From Rouxiella chamberiensis (GTDB lineage: Bacteria; Pseudomonadota; Gammaproteobacteria; Enterobacterales; Enterobacteriaceae): a stretch of 64,000 nucleotides of DNA. Numbering within the stretch: the first letter of the stretch is position 1; every line of letters begins with the position of its first letter. Location: the NCBI RefSeq assembly GCF_026967475.1, contig NZ_CP114058.1:1798001-1862000 (forward strand), written 5' to 3'. Both the position numbers and the translations under genes were made by a program. Below are positions 28,892-39,280 of this stretch, piece after piece. The notes under the pieces are model-generated. The model worked only from the letters and a program-made list of their open reading frames with translations, was not told where the DNA came from and did not search any database.

Positions 28892-30661
28892 ATGTCAGAA
28901 ATAAGAAATAAAGCCGACGTCGTGATTGTCGGACTAGGCTGGGCCGGTTCCGTCATGGCCGAAGAACTGACCCGCGCGGGACTTAACGTGGTGGCAATTG
29001 AGCGCGGCGCATGGCGCGATACCTCGACCGATTTCCCGGTCGCCGTCGACCCCGACGAACTGCGCTGGCACACCCGCCGCGAAATCCTGCAACCGATGAG
29101 CGTCGAGACCACCACCTTTCGCAACAACAGCAGTCAGGATGCCGCGCCGGTGCGTGACTGGTCGGCTTTCCAGTTTGGCTGGAACGTCGGCGGTGCGGGC
29201 ACCCACTGGGCCGGGATGTCCTGGCGCTTTACCCCGTGGGACTTCGAGGTCGCCACTCAAACCCGTGAACGCTACGGCGCGGCCAAAATGAAAGGCATGC
29301 AGTTGCAGGACTGGGGCGTTACCTACGCCGAGATGGAACCGTTTTATGACCGCTTCGAGCGCATCGCCGGAACCTCGGGTATCGCCGGGAATTTAAACGG
29401 CAAACCGCAGCCGAACGGTAACGTGTTCGAGGGGCCGCGCAGCCGCGACTACCCTACGCCGCCGCTGAAAGACACCAACTGGATGCGCAAATACCGTAAA
29501 ACGACCGAGCAGATGGGCTACCACCCGTTTACTATTCCGGCGGGTAATATCTCGCAGGCCTACGTCAACCCGCTCGGCGTGACCATGGGGCCGTGCACCT
29601 ACTGCGGTTTCTGCGACTTCCACGGCTGCGGCAACTTCAGTAAGTCTTCGCCGCAGGCCTGTATCATCCCCGCGCTGATGCGCCGCCCGAACTTCACCGT
29701 GCTGACCGAAACCGAAGTATTGCAGGTCATCAAGCACGACGACGGCAAGACCGCCAAGGGCGTACGTTTTATCACTCGCGACGGCAAGGAAGGCTTCCAG
29801 CCTGCCGACGTGGTGTGCATCACGGCCTACCAGATGGACAACGTGCGCATGATGCTGCTGTCGAAAATCGGCGAGCCGTACGACCCGAAAACCGGCAAAG
29901 GCACAATCGGCCGCAACTATAACTATCAAACCTGCGGCACCGTTACCGGCTTCTTCGACGGCGAATTCATGAACCCGTTCATCGGCGGCGGCGCGCTGGC
30001 GGTGCAGATTGACGACTTCAACGGCGACAACTTCGACCACAGCAACCTCGATTTCATCGGCGGCGCGGGCATCATGGGCTTCTCCACCGACGGCCGCCCT
30101 ATCCAGCACATGAACAGCCTGCGTCCGGGCACCAAGCGCTGGGGCAGCGAGTGGAAAGCCGGTTACGCGCGGGACTATCAGACCGCCGCGACGATTTTCT
30201 GTCAGGGGACGTCAATGCCGGTGCGCGAGGCCTATCTGGATCTCGATCCGGTTTATAAGGACCGACACGGCCAACCGCTGCTGCGCATGACCTTTGACTG
30301 GAACCAGAACGACATCAATATGTCGCGCTACATCATGGACAAGGCCAAAACCATCATGAAAGAAACGGGCGGCAAAGACATCACTTTCGAAAACCAGACT
30401 GATCAGAGCTGGAACCCGTATGCGCAGGACAGTTCGCACACCATCGGCGGCGCGGTGATGGGTACCGATCCGACGACCTCGGCCTTGAATACCTACCTGC
30501 AAAGCTGGGACGTGCACAACGTCTTCGTGGTCGGCGCGTCGGCATTCCCGAACAACGGTGGCTACAACCCGACCATTACCGTCGGCGCGCTGGCCGTCCG
30601 CGCGGCCCAGGCTATCCATCAGACCTACATTAAAAATCCGGCCCCTCTGGTGAAGGCGTAA
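28892..30661 (+). CDS. GMC-family FAD dehydrogenase, gluconate 2-dehydrogenase large subunit, operon 1
   Basis: Catalytic flavoprotein, 589 residues, oxidising D-gluconate to 2-ketogluconate or a related aldonate at the periplasmic face and passing electrons to the cytochrome subunit. The Rossmann loop GLGWAGSVMAEELTRAGL with the ribose-binding Glu of IERG is at residues 15-40; HTIGGAVMG and the C-terminal NPTITVGALA are GMC motifs with catalytic His/Asn candidates. There is no signal peptide, so export probably relies on the Tat signal of the gamma subunit. GPCTYCGFCDFHGC near 230 resembles the cysteine set that binds a 3Fe-4S cluster in Burkholderia FAD-glucose dehydrogenase. The exact sugar acid is not certain. 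Confidence 0.88.
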   Translation: MSEIRNKADVVIVGLGWAGSVMAEELTRAGLNVVAIERGAWRDTSTDFPVAVDPDELRWHTRREILQPMSVETTTFRNNSSQDAAPVRDWSAFQFGWNVGGAGTHWAGMSWRFTPWDFEVATQTRERYGAAKMKGMQLQDWGVTYAEMEPFYDRFERIAGTSGIAGNLNGKPQPNGNVFEGPRSRDYPTPPLKDTNWMRKYRKTTEQMGYHPFTIPAGNISQAYVNPLGVTMGPCTYCGFCDFHGCGNFSKSSPQACIIPALMRRPNFTVLTETEVLQVIKHDDGKTAKGVRFITRDGKEGFQPADVVCITAYQMDNVRMMLLSKIGEPYDPKTGKGTIGRNYNYQTCGTVTGFFDGEFMNPFIGGGALAVQIDDFNGDNFDHSNLDFIGGAGIMGFSTDGRPIQHMNSLRPGTKRWGSEWKAGYARDYQTAATIFCQGTSMPVREAYLDLDPVYKDRHGQPLLRMTFDWNQNDINMSRYIMDKAKTIMKETGGKDITFENQTDQSWNPYAQDSSHTIGGAVMGTDPTTSALNTYLQSWDVHNVFVVGASAFPNNGGYNPTITVGALAVRAAQAIHQTYIKNPAPLVKA

Positions 30662-30664
30662 ATC

Positions 30665-32017
30665 ATGAGTGCAAAAAAGAAAATCGGCTATAGCCTCGCA
30701 GCCCTGGCCGTCGTGGCCGGGATTGGGGTGTTCGGCAGACTGTGGATGGTGATGGACAGCTCGCGCTCCGAGGTGGCCGACAACACCACCAAACTGGCGG
30801 ACTTCCACAGCACCGACGCCGCCGCCATCAAGCGCGGCGAATACGCCATGCGGCTCGGCGACTGCGCCGCCTGCCACGAGCAGAGCTTCGCGGGCGGCTA
30901 TAAAATCAACACCCCGTTTGGCGAGTTGCAGACCTCGAACATCAGCCCCGACCGCGAAACCGGTATCGGCAACATGACCGAGCGCGACTTCTTCAACGCG
31001 GTGCGGCTGGGGCGCGGCGACCACGGCTTCCTGTATCCGGCGATGCCCTACACCGCCTACGCCAAGATGAGCGACCGGGACATGCACGACCTGTGGGCCT
31101 ACATGTCGACCCTGAAACCGGTCAGCAACAAGGTCGACGAAAACGGCGGCATGAACTTCCCGTACAACATTCGCCTGGCGATGGCGGGCTGGAACCTGCT
31201 GTTCTTCGACAACAGCGGCTTCAGGCCGGAGAATCTCAAGACCACCAGCAATACCACCCATGCCGAAAACGCCAGCGCGGAAGAGGTTATTAACCGCGGC
31301 AAATATATTGTCGACGGTCCGGCGCACTGCAGCGTCTGCCACACGGCGCGCAACGCGCTCGGCGGCGAAATCGGCAGCCAGTATTTGCAGGGCGGCAATC
31401 TGGGTGACTGGTACGCGCCCGACATCACGCCAAATCCGCATGCCGGTATCGGCACATGGAGCAACGACGAGATTGCGCAGTACCTGAAAACCGGTTCTGA
31501 CGGCAAAAGCGTGGCGGCGGGTCCGATGGCGGAAGCCGTCGAGCACTCGATGCAGTATTTCACCGACAGCGATTTGCAGGCCGTCGCGGCTTATCTCAAG
31601 AGCCTTCCGGCATCAAACACCCCCGCGCCGAAGGCCCTGGCGATGGATGACGCGGCCCGCAGCAAGGGCGCGCTGACCTTCGAAGTCAACTGTTCGGCCT
31701 GCCACGGCGAAAAAGGCGAAGGCATTGCGGGGATGGTGCCGGCGTTTGCAGGCAATAGTTCGATGCTGAATAACCCGACCAACATGATAACCGCCATGCT
31801 CAACGGCGCGCGTGCACCCCACACTGCCGATCGTCAAACCGCGGCGGGCATGCCGTCGTTCGACTGGAAGATGGACGACCAGCAGATTTCCGACATCCTG
31901 AACTACGTGCGTAATTCATGGGGCAATCAGGCGAGCGAGGTAACGGCACAGGAGGTCGCCGCACTGCGCAAGCAAACCCATGCCCGTGAGAAACTGGCTA
32001 CCCCTGCCGTAAATTAA
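30665..32017 (+). CDS. Triheme cytochrome c subunit of gluconate 2-dehydrogenase, operon 1
   Basis: 450 residues with an N-terminal membrane anchor (about 5-28) and three CxxCH heme sites: CAACH near residue 76, CSVCH near 224 and CSACH near 345, each with downstream Met candidates. This is the standard three-domain membrane-anchored cytochrome that relays electrons from the FAD subunit to ubiquinone. It starts 3 bases after the large-subunit stop. The three genes end at a strong terminator. Confidence 0.92.
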   Translation: MSAKKKIGYSLAALAVVAGIGVFGRLWMVMDSSRSEVADNTTKLADFHSTDAAAIKRGEYAMRLGDCAACHEQSFAGGYKINTPFGELQTSNISPDRETGIGNMTERDFFNAVRLGRGDHGFLYPAMPYTAYAKMSDRDMHDLWAYMSTLKPVSNKVDENGGMNFPYNIRLAMAGWNLLFFDNSGFRPENLKTTSNTTHAENASAEEVINRGKYIVDGPAHCSVCHTARNALGGEIGSQYLQGGNLGDWYAPDITPNPHAGIGTWSNDEIAQYLKTGSDGKSVAAGPMAEAVEHSMQYFTDSDLQAVAAYLKSLPASNTPAPKALAMDDAARSKGALTFEVNCSACHGEKGEGIAGMVPAFAGNSSMLNNPTNMITAMLNGARAPHTADRQTAAGMPSFDWKMDDQQISDILNYVRNSWGNQASEVTAQEVAALRKQTHAREKLATPAVN

Positions 32018-32362
32018 GCGGTTTTAAGCTGCCCTTCAAACGCGGTCTGCGGGATCCTCCCCAGACCGCTTTTTTATGCGCTTAAATAATGACAAATTAA
32101 ACCTACCCGGCAATTTAAATATTATTTATATCATCCCGATTTCAATAAGGATTTCCTTAACTCCTTATATTAACGTCGCCTACTAACGAAATAGTTAATA
32201 AAATTTGCCATCTCCACACCCTTAATAACCGACGACTTTTGCGGGTTTTTGATTATATTCTGCAAACGCTCCTAATTATAAAAATAGTCTTTTACCTCTT
32301 CTGAAAAACATCGATAAACTTGCGGCCATCCCGATGGTGCAGTCATTTTAAATGGATGGAAT
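32018..32362. other. 345-bp intergenic region before the copper-type receptor
   Basis: Contains the terminator at 32042-32075 and then about 280 bp of AT-rich sequence that must hold the receptor promoter. No Fur-like or Cu-box motif was convincing, and no RNA gene is seen. Confidence 0.5.
32042..32075 (+). terminator. Intrinsic terminator of gluconate dehydrogenase operon 1
   Basis: GCGGTCTG and CAGACCGC form an 8-bp stem with a 12-base loop, followed by six T. Confidence 0.88.
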
Positions 32363-34375
32363 ATGAAGAGCCGCCTGTTAACGCTGCTGCTCTTATTGGC
32401 CACGCTATTATTTGTTTCACCGCTGGCGGCCAGTATGAGCACCGATAAAACCAAACCGATTGAAATAATAAAAGATGACCCCGTCATTACCATTATTTCA
32501 CCCAGCGCTTCTCCGCTGGAAATATTAACGTCCCCAAAGTCGCCCCGCCAGCCCGTCCCTGCCAGCGACGGCTCCGATTATCTGAAAACCCTTCCGGGCT
32601 TTTCGCAGATACGTAACGGCGGCACAAATGGCGATCCCGTTTTTCGAGGCATGTTTGGTTCCCGCCTGAGAATTCTCACCAACAGCGGCGAGATGCCGGG
32701 AGCCTGTCCTTCGCGCATGGATGCCCCGACCTCCTATATCTCTCCTGAAAATTACGATGTCCTGAGCATTATCAAAGGGCCTCAGACGGTTCTCTGGGGG
32801 CCGGGCAACTCGGCGGGCACACTCCGCTTTGACCGCGAACCGCCACAGTTTGCGCAGGCAGGCGTCGATGGAAGCCTTGGCTTGCTCACGGCCTCAAACA
32901 GACGCACAGATACCCAGGGCGATATCAGCGTAGGTAACGAGACAGGGTATTTACGCATAACGGGCAATCGCTCACGCGCGGAGGATTACCATGACGGAAA
33001 CGGCATGAGGGTTCCTTCGCGCTGGCGCAAATGGAACAGCGATCTCGCACTCGGTTTGACACCAGACAGCGACACGCTGCTTGAAATCACGGCGGGCCGC
33101 GGCAATGGCGAAGCGCGATACGCCGGAAGAAGCATGGATGGTGCACAATTCAAACGCGACAGCCTTGGCCTGCGCATTGAAAAATCGAATATCGGTGAGA
33201 CTCTCGACAAGCTCGAAGCCAGCGTTTATCGCAATCATGCCGACCACATCATGGATAACTATAGCCTGCGGCCCTTTTCCCTACACAGCGCAATGCCCGC
33301 CGATATGCCCATGAAAATGAAAATGCAGCTCGACCGCACCACCTATGGCGGGCGTATGGCTGCGCAATGGCGGCTGCCAAACTTGCATATTCAAAGCGGG
33401 GCCGACTTTCAAACCAGCGACCCTCGCAGTAAAAAAACCGCAGGATGGCAGCGCGATGCCCGTTTTCATGACGTTGGAATTTTCAGTGAATTAACCTGGA
33501 ACGCGAATTCGGCCAATAAGCTGGTCGGCGGCGCCCGGCTTGACAAAGCCGGCGTCAATAATGGCACCGCGAGAGGCGCGAATGAACGGAGCAGTGTGCT
33601 GCCTGCCGGTTTTCTTCGCCTTGAACACACGGCAGACAATCTGCCCTTAATGCTGTATAGCGGAGTAGGCTACACCACGCGTTTTCCGGATTATTGGGAG
33701 CTTTTCTCTCTTACCTACGGCGCCGATGGCCATTCAAGCGCTTTTGATACCGTCAAAACCGAAAAAACCACACAGTGGGATGTCGGCGTAATATATTCTG
33801 GCGAAAAGGTTAACGGCTGGATGTCGGCCTATCTGGGTCAGGTTGAGGATTTCATTCTCTTTGACTACGACGCCAACAATCCCCGCTTGAGTCGGGTCGC
33901 CTCTGTCGATGCGCGGATCGCAGGCGCGGAGGCAGGGTTAGGCATTACCCTCACGCAAACGCTCTCCACAGACATCAGTTTGGCCTATGCCCTGGGTGAA
34001 AACACTACGGCGCATCGCCCGCTACCCCAAATACCACCCCTCGAAGCCCGCGTTGCTCTCAACTGGCAGCATAAAAAATGGAGTGCGGGCGGATTACTTA
34101 GAATGGTCAGCAGCCAGAATCGCGTCGCCCTGAACGAGGGAAACGTGGTAGGCAAAGACTTCGACCAGAGCACCGGTTTCTATATCGTCTCAATGAACGC
34201 GGCCTATCAGTTCAATGAAGACACTCAGCTAAGCTTGGGCATGGATAACCTTTTCAACCGTGCATACAGTGAGCATCTTAATCTGGCGGGTAACAGCGCG
34301 TTGGGTTATTCGGCCTTTACGCCGGTCAATGAACCGGGGCGAACGGCGTGGGCGAGGTTACGTCTGGACTTCTAG
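32363..34375 (+). CDS. TonB-dependent copper receptor (OprC/NosA-like)
   Basis: Outer-membrane receptor of 670 residues. Signal peptide about 1-25 (LLTLLLLLATLLFVSPLAAS). The plug has DYLKTLPGFSQIRNGGTNGDPVFRG and the diagnostic SGEMPGACPSRMDAPTSYISPENYD with IIKGPQTVLWGPGNSAGTLRF; the barrel ends TAWARLRLDF with terminal Phe. The CPSRMD segment and a methionine-rich loop (MPADMPMKMKMQ) fit the OprC/NosA copper group. No copper enzyme gene lies next to it. A bidirectional terminator separates it from the convergent GH15 gene. Confidence 0.85.
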   Translation: MKSRLLTLLLLLATLLFVSPLAASMSTDKTKPIEIIKDDPVITIISPSASPLEILTSPKSPRQPVPASDGSDYLKTLPGFSQIRNGGTNGDPVFRGMFGSRLRILTNSGEMPGACPSRMDAPTSYISPENYDVLSIIKGPQTVLWGPGNSAGTLRFDREPPQFAQAGVDGSLGLLTASNRRTDTQGDISVGNETGYLRITGNRSRAEDYHDGNGMRVPSRWRKWNSDLALGLTPDSDTLLEITAGRGNGEARYAGRSMDGAQFKRDSLGLRIEKSNIGETLDKLEASVYRNHADHIMDNYSLRPFSLHSAMPADMPMKMKMQLDRTTYGGRMAAQWRLPNLHIQSGADFQTSDPRSKKTAGWQRDARFHDVGIFSELTWNANSANKLVGGARLDKAGVNNGTARGANERSSVLPAGFLRLEHTADNLPLMLYSGVGYTTRFPDYWELFSLTYGADGHSSAFDTVKTEKTTQWDVGVIYSGEKVNGWMSAYLGQVEDFILFDYDANNPRLSRVASVDARIAGAEAGLGITLTQTLSTDISLAYALGENTTAHRPLPQIPPLEARVALNWQHKKWSAGGLLRMVSSQNRVALNEGNVVGKDFDQSTGFYIVSMNAAYQFNEDTQLSLGMDNLFNRAYSEHLNLAGNSALGYSAFTPVNEPGRTAWARLRLDF

Positions 34376-34395
34376 GGGCAAAGCTCTGGAGTGAT

Positions 34396-34425
34396 AAAAA
34401 AAGCGCTGAACACTCAGCGCCTTTA
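34396..34425. terminator. Bidirectional terminator, copper receptor / GH15
   Basis: GCGCTGA and TCAGCGC around ACAC, preceded by seven A and followed by CTTTAA, so it can work on both strands. Confidence 0.82.
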
Positions 34426-34470
34426 AGTAAATAGGCGTCATTTCAACGCCCTAGAAATATCTGGTCGAGC

Positions 34471-36290
34471 CTACTGTTTACGATGCTCGGACACCAGATG
34501 AGCCGCGCAGATAACGGTAAGGTGGCTCAAGCCCTGAGGCAGATTACCGCAGCATTTGTGCTGATGAACATTGTACATTTCACCCATGATACCGGCACTT
34601 TTGCCCCCGCTCAGCGTTTCAAGCAAGGATTTCAGGGTTGCTTCGCCCTCTTCCTGACGTCCGAGGGTTGCCAGCGCAGAAGCCATCCAGAAGGCGCAGG
34701 CGATAAAGGTATTTTCTTCTTTATCAACGCCGGTATAGCGATAGATCATTTCCGGCCCTGCACCCAACTCGTCACGAATCGCCTTTAACGTACTTAACAT
34801 GCGTTTTGGCGAGACTTCCTGTCCGTATTGATGCATCAAGGCAACCGACGCATCCAGCCCTTTGGATCCCGCCCAGAAGGTATAGCTCTGGCGTTCTTCA
34901 CTCCAGCAGTGCGTTTCAATCCAGTCACGAATACGATCGCGTTCCCGCTCCCAACGTCCAACCCAGGTCGGCTCGATGTGTTTGCATTCAGCCAGCGCGA
35001 CTGCCTGATTCAGCGCCATCCAGCAGGCCATTTTCGACTGCGTGTAATGTTGAAGTTCGGGCAGTTCCCATATCCCGGAATCTTTCTGCCGCCAGGTGTC
35101 GGCGCAGTGGTTAGCCAACTGCCCCAGCAGGCGCGAGGTTTCGAGATCAAGAACATGCCCCGCTTTGGTAAACAGCACGGCGGTGTCCAGCACGTCGCCG
35201 TAGTTGCTAAGCTGCAACTGGGAGGCGGCGTTGTTGCCGCGTCTAACAGGTTGTTCACCACGATATCCCTGAACGGGGATCATCGTCTCTTCGGGAACCG
35301 GTGAGCCATCCAGACGGAAACAGGTTCGCATTTCCCCGCCGCTGGCATTCAGCGCCTCGGTAAGCCAGGAGAAAGCCGCCTGACAGTCATCGAGTGCGCC
35401 CGTGTAGAGGAATGATTTGATTATCATGCAGGCGTCGCGCACCCAGGCATAGCGATAATCATAATTTTTGCCGCTGCCCTTGCCTTCGGGCAGGCTGGTG
35501 GTTGCCGCCGCCGCGAGCGCGCCGGTCGGTGAATACCAAAGGAATTTCAGCGCCAGCGCAGAACGCAACACGTGTTCTTTATAGTCGCCCTCATAGCTCA
35601 GGCTATCGACCCAGCTTTTCCAGGCGATATCGCTGGTGTCGATGTGCTTGTCTATCCTGTCAAGCGACGGAACCGCCAACGGTTTATTCTCCGTCACCAG
35701 TAGCGCCGCGAGTTGGCGCTCACCCGCACTGACGGTAAAGGTCGCTTCCACCCCTTCATCGCTGCAAGAAGTAAGCGAAATGTCCTCGTGCAGGCGCAGC
35801 ATCAAATGCAGTTTCCCGACGTGCCACACCGTGCCGTGCGCGGAATCGTGCATCCACGGCATACGGGAATCGCCCGCAGTGCCGATACGCAGTTTCAGAT
35901 AGACCGCGACAGAACCTTCCAGCCCTTCGATACGGCGCGCCAGTTCGTTCCACGGCAGACGGCCTGCCAATGTACTGTTTACCGATTCTGTCACGCGAAT
36001 TTTGCCGTTTTCGGTTTCGTATAACGTTTCCAGCACGTTGCTGTTTTCACGATACTGCCGCGTCATACGATAAGGTTCGCTCGGGACAATCTGGAAATAG
36101 CCGCCCTTTTCGGCGTCGAGCAAGCGGTCGAACAGCGGGGGGAATCCAGATGCGGTACACACCACCAATCCGCCGAGCCGTCTGGAGCAAGAAGAGTCAC
36201 GGTGCGCCCTTCTCCGACCACGGCATAATCGCCTGTATCGCAGAAGCCATCGCTGTCTCGAGGTTCACTCGGATAGTTTTTATCGGTCAC
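34471..36290 (-). CDS. Glycoside hydrolase family 15 (glucoamylase/trehalase-like) protein (frame broken once)
   Basis: Cytoplasmic GH15-type enzyme of about 606 residues. The N-terminal beta-sandwich domain includes GDYAVVGEGRTVTLLAPDGSADWWCVPHLDSP; the (alpha/alpha)6 domain has NYDYRYAWVRDACMIIKSFLYTGALD, the usual GH15 acid region, and ENTFIACAFWMASALATLGR near the C-terminus with a second catalytic Glu. The frame changes at G6 36137-36142 (C6 on the coding strand; seven would join DSP to PLFDRLLDAEKGG), a single-base loss. Start is GTG 36290, eight bases after AAGGA. Homologues are annotated glucoamylase or trehalase; the substrate is undecided. Confidence 0.85.
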
Positions 36291-36581
36291 ACAGTATTCC
36301 TTCTGTCAAAAAAAATTCCTGAAAGTGTGAAGTGCGTAACTTGAAATATTCACTCCATTCCATAAGCCTAGCATCTGACTGAAAATTTTCTCGAAAGTAG
36401 AAATTAAAGGGTGACGGCGGACGTTTTGAACTTTAGCATCTTGGGCTAACGCATGAAGGCGCACAGTCGGCTATGTTAGAAACTCAGTTTCGATTCAGGT
36501 TTCTGAATAACGTCCTGAACGGTAGCGCTATCCTGTAGTAACCTGATGAGTTTTCCCGTTTACTTAAAAGAGAAAAGCACT

Positions 36582-37614
36582 ATGGCCCAACTAGACAATA
36601 AAATTCCCGCCACGCTGATTCCAGGCGACGGTATCGGACCGGAAGTCGTTGAAGCAACTGTCAAAATTCTTGATGCGTTGGGTCAGCCGTTCGAGTGGGA
36701 TATTCAGCAGGCAGGCGTTGCGGGCGTCGAAGCTTCGGGCGATCCACTGCCACAGGCTACCCTCGACAGCATTCGCAAGAATCGTCTGGCGCTGAAAGGT
36801 CCATTGGCCACGCCAATCGGTGGCGGTTTCCGCTCTTCAAACGTCAGACTGCGTGAAGAGTTTGAACTTTATGCCAACGTACGCCCTGCCCGCACTCTGG
36901 TTCCGGGCCGTTTCGAAGACATCGATCTGGTGCTGTTCCGCGAAAATCTGGGCGGCTTCTATGTTTCCCATGAATACTACATTCCGGTCGGTGATGACCC
37001 TAAAGCGGTGGCCGTTTCCACAGGGATGAACACCCGCGAAGGCAGCAAACGTATTGCTCGTTATGCGTTTGAATACGCAATCAAGAACAACCGCAAGAAA
37101 ATCACCATCGTGCACAAGGCCAACATCCTCAAGGCACTGACCGGTATTTTCCTGGAAGCGGCGCGTGAAGTAGCCAAAGAGTACGAAGGTCGCGTGGAAG
37201 TGGACGACATGATTGTCGATGCCTGCTCCATGCAACTGGTTCTGAACCCGTGGCGTTTCGATATGCTGCTGTGTACCAACCTGGTTCGGCGATATTCTGT
37301 CTGACCAAATCGCAGGTCTGGTCGGCGGTCTGGGCATGGCTCCAGGTGCCAACATTGGTAAAGACGTGGCTATCTTCGAAGCCGTGCACGGCACCGCGCC
37401 GGACATCGCAGGTAAAAACCTCGCGAACCCGATCTCCTTGCTGCTGGCAGCGGCCATGATGCTGGATCACGTCAGCCTGGGCGATTTGGCTACCCGTCTG
37501 CGTACCGCAATCTATGAAACGCTTAACGAAGACAACGTGCGTACCGGCGATCTTAAAGGCTCTGCAACCACTCAAGAGTTCACCGACGCCATTATCCGTC
37601 GTTTAGCGGTATAA
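36582..37614 (+). CDS. NAD-type isocitrate/isopropylmalate-family dehydrogenase (frame broken once)
   Basis: Beta-decarboxylating dehydrogenase of about 343 residues, most like stand-alone NAD-dependent isocitrate dehydrogenases. Landmarks are IPGDGIGPEV at the N-terminus, GGGFRSSNVRLREEFELYANVRP for substrate phosphate/carboxylate binding, RENLGGFYVSHEY, the KITIVHKANILK lysine segment and GDILSDQIAGLVGGLGMAPGAN with EAVHGTAPDIAGK. The frame changes at GG 37283-37284: CTGGTTCGGC in place of CTGTTCGGC fits an inserted G. AAAAGAGAAAAGC precedes ATG 36582. It is not the large E. coli-type Icd. Tartrate or homoisocitrate dehydrogenase are alternatives. Confidence 0.8.
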
Positions 37615-37945
37615 CAGGTTCTCTTAAATCGGCCCTCGAGACATCAGGGCCGGTTCTTCAGTTTCTGTCTGCTTTTGGGTCCCACCTCTCTGCGCTTCAC
37701 CGCAACCCTCTCCTGTTAGCGAATAGCCCTCGGCAACTTTGGCATGACTTCTTCAAAAATAAGCTATAAGTCATGGAAAATTCCTGGCATCTTGACCGCC
37801 CTGATTGAAATCAATCAAAAATTCCATTCGCGATAAATTGAAATTAACGTTCCATATCGCTAGCCTTTCTCAGACAATCTTCAGGATTTCCTCTGATATC
37901 CCCTATTGATTTCATATAAAAATCATAATGAGAAAGGAGTTACAC
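37615..37945. other. 331-bp intergenic region, dehydrogenase to sugar isomerase
   Basis: Contains the hairpin at 37630-37652, then sequence without repeats, then the purine-rich ribosome site AGAAAGGAG (37931-37939) of the next gene. No further feature seen. Confidence 0.5.
37630..37652 (+). terminator. Hairpin after the isocitrate dehydrogenase-like gene
   Basis: CGGCCCT and AGGGCCG with a 9-base loop, then GTTCTTCAGTTTCTGT. The T-tract is interrupted, so efficiency is uncertain. Confidence 0.6.
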
Positions 37946-38770
37946 ATGCAAAAGGCCTTACATGGAATCTCTACCCATTACTCTAACGTGCTGACCGATG
38001 CGCGGATTGCCAAAGAAACGGGTTATGACAGCCTTGAGTTGCTGAGCAGCAAGCTGGTGCGTTATCTGGATAACGGCGGTACGACCTCTGCCCTGCGGCA
38101 AAAGGTCGAGGAATACGGGTTATCCGTGGGCTGCGTGAATGCCCTGCTTGAAATCGAACGTCATCAAGGCGCGGCCAGAGAGCAAATGCTTGCCGAAGCC
38201 ACCCGCCTGACCCGCGCGGCGGCTGAGCTTGGCTGCCCCACCGTGCAGATTCTGGCGCTGGACGGTATCGACCATTTATCGGATGAAACGGTAATGGACA
38301 TTATCACCGAAAATGTCGATGCCATCGCCCGGATTGGCCAGCAATACGGCGTGCGTTACCAGATAGAAGTGATTGCCTTCACCAAGTTCAAGACGCTGCA
38401 ACAGGGACTGGAGGTCATACGTCGCGTGGGCCGCGACAACGTGGGAATGGTCATCGACTTCTGGCATCTTTATGCGTCGGGTTCCACGCCTGCCGACATC
38501 GCCAAATTAGACAAATCATTGATTTACGGCGTGCATTTTTGCGATGGTCGTCTGCCGAAGGTGGGTGAAGACTGGGATCAGCTGGTGTTGAGAAACTTTA
38601 TGCCCGGCGAGGGTGAGCTGGATATTCAGGCCTGGACCGACGCTGTCAAGGCAACCGGCTATGACGGTCTGTGGTCGGCCGAACTCTTTAGCCCGAATCA
38701 CTGGGAAGATGACCTGTACGAGATAGCCACCCGCTGTCGCGAAAATATGGAAAAATATCTGGGCCGTTAA
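37946..38770 (+). CDS. Sugar phosphate isomerase/epimerase (xylose isomerase-like TIM barrel)
   Basis: A 274-residue AP-endonuclease-2-type TIM barrel, the fold of IolE, hydroxypyruvate isomerase and tagatose epimerases. Probable metal ligands are the Glu of YQIEVIAFTKF (near 150), Asp and His of MVIDFWHLYASG, His of GVHFCDGR and Glu of WSAELFSP. The start at 37946 is set by AGAAAGGAG seven bases upstream; an in-frame ATG six codons earlier overlaps that site. Monocistronic. The substrate is unknown; inosose dehydratase or 3-keto-sugar metabolism are possible roles. Confidence 0.82.
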   Translation: MQKALHGISTHYSNVLTDARIAKETGYDSLELLSSKLVRYLDNGGTTSALRQKVEEYGLSVGCVNALLEIERHQGAAREQMLAEATRLTRAAAELGCPTVQILALDGIDHLSDETVMDIITENVDAIARIGQQYGVRYQIEVIAFTKFKTLQQGLEVIRRVGRDNVGMVIDFWHLYASGSTPADIAKLDKSLIYGVHFCDGRLPKVGEDWDQLVLRNFMPGEGELDIQAWTDAVKATGYDGLWSAELFSPNHWEDDLYEIATRCRENMEKYLGR

Positions 38771-38781
38771 CGCAAGAGACG

Positions 38782-38807
38782 ACTCTCATCCCCTGCGGGA
38801 TGAGAGT
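38782..38807. terminator. 11-bp hairpin between sugar isomerase and peptide gene
   Basis: ACTCTCATCCC and GGGATGAGAGT, a perfect 11-bp stem with loop CTGC, lies between two convergent stops. There is no T-tract on either side, so it may act as an mRNA 3'-end stabiliser as well as a terminator. Confidence 0.6.
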
Positions 38808-38818
38808 GACGAACCTAA

Positions 38819-39055
38819 TCAACCAATAGTAGAAGAAACGACATTGCCCGCCGTGTCATAAACGATGGTCATGACTTGACTCACCGGCTGGGTAGCGGGT
38901 GCGACAACATCTTCTACGACCGGTGCGGCGACGGTATTGACGGTGCTGCCCACGGTATTGGTGACGCAGCATAGTGCGGCGGCCAGAAGCCCCAGAGTGC
39001 CACCTGATACTTCCAGCGTTTCGGACTCAGACAATTCTCGATAAGATGCTTTCAT
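38819..39055 (-). CDS. Double-glycine leader peptide, bacteriocin-like (peptide 1)
   Basis: A 78-residue peptide. Residues 1-19 form a leader ending SETLEVSGG, with Arg6-Glu7-Leu8 and Val16-Ser17-Gly18-Gly19 as in class II bacteriocin/microcin precursors processed by C39-peptidase ABC exporters. The predicted mature part (59 residues) is rich in Ala, Val, Thr and Gly, with an adjacent Cys pair (LCCVTNT) and no aromatic residue except one Tyr. TAGGAG lies eight bases before ATG 39055. It matches the leader of the peptide at 55.9 kb. No exporter or immunity gene is recognisable nearby. A signalling peptide or other GG-secreted product is the main alternative to a toxin. Confidence 0.72.
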   Translation of the reverse strand: MKASYRELSESETLEVSGGTLGLLAAALCCVTNTVGSTVNTVAAPVVEDVVAPATQPVSQVMTIVYDTAGNVVSSTIG

Positions 39056-39280
39056 TGCGTGTACTCCTATACGGATGCACTGAAATAGTCGAGTGAGCTC
39101 ACGAGTTAACAGAATATAATTCTGTTGTATAGAGTGTAGTTCTGACCGCAACGTCCACCGAACAATGCCTAAAATTTGATAAAAAAATGCCTTATTCACT
39201 GAGAAATAAGGCATTATTTTTTACAGGTATTCCAGTAATCAGACAGACGAAGTCATAAAGTCCCCGCCCGTGTGCCGCGT

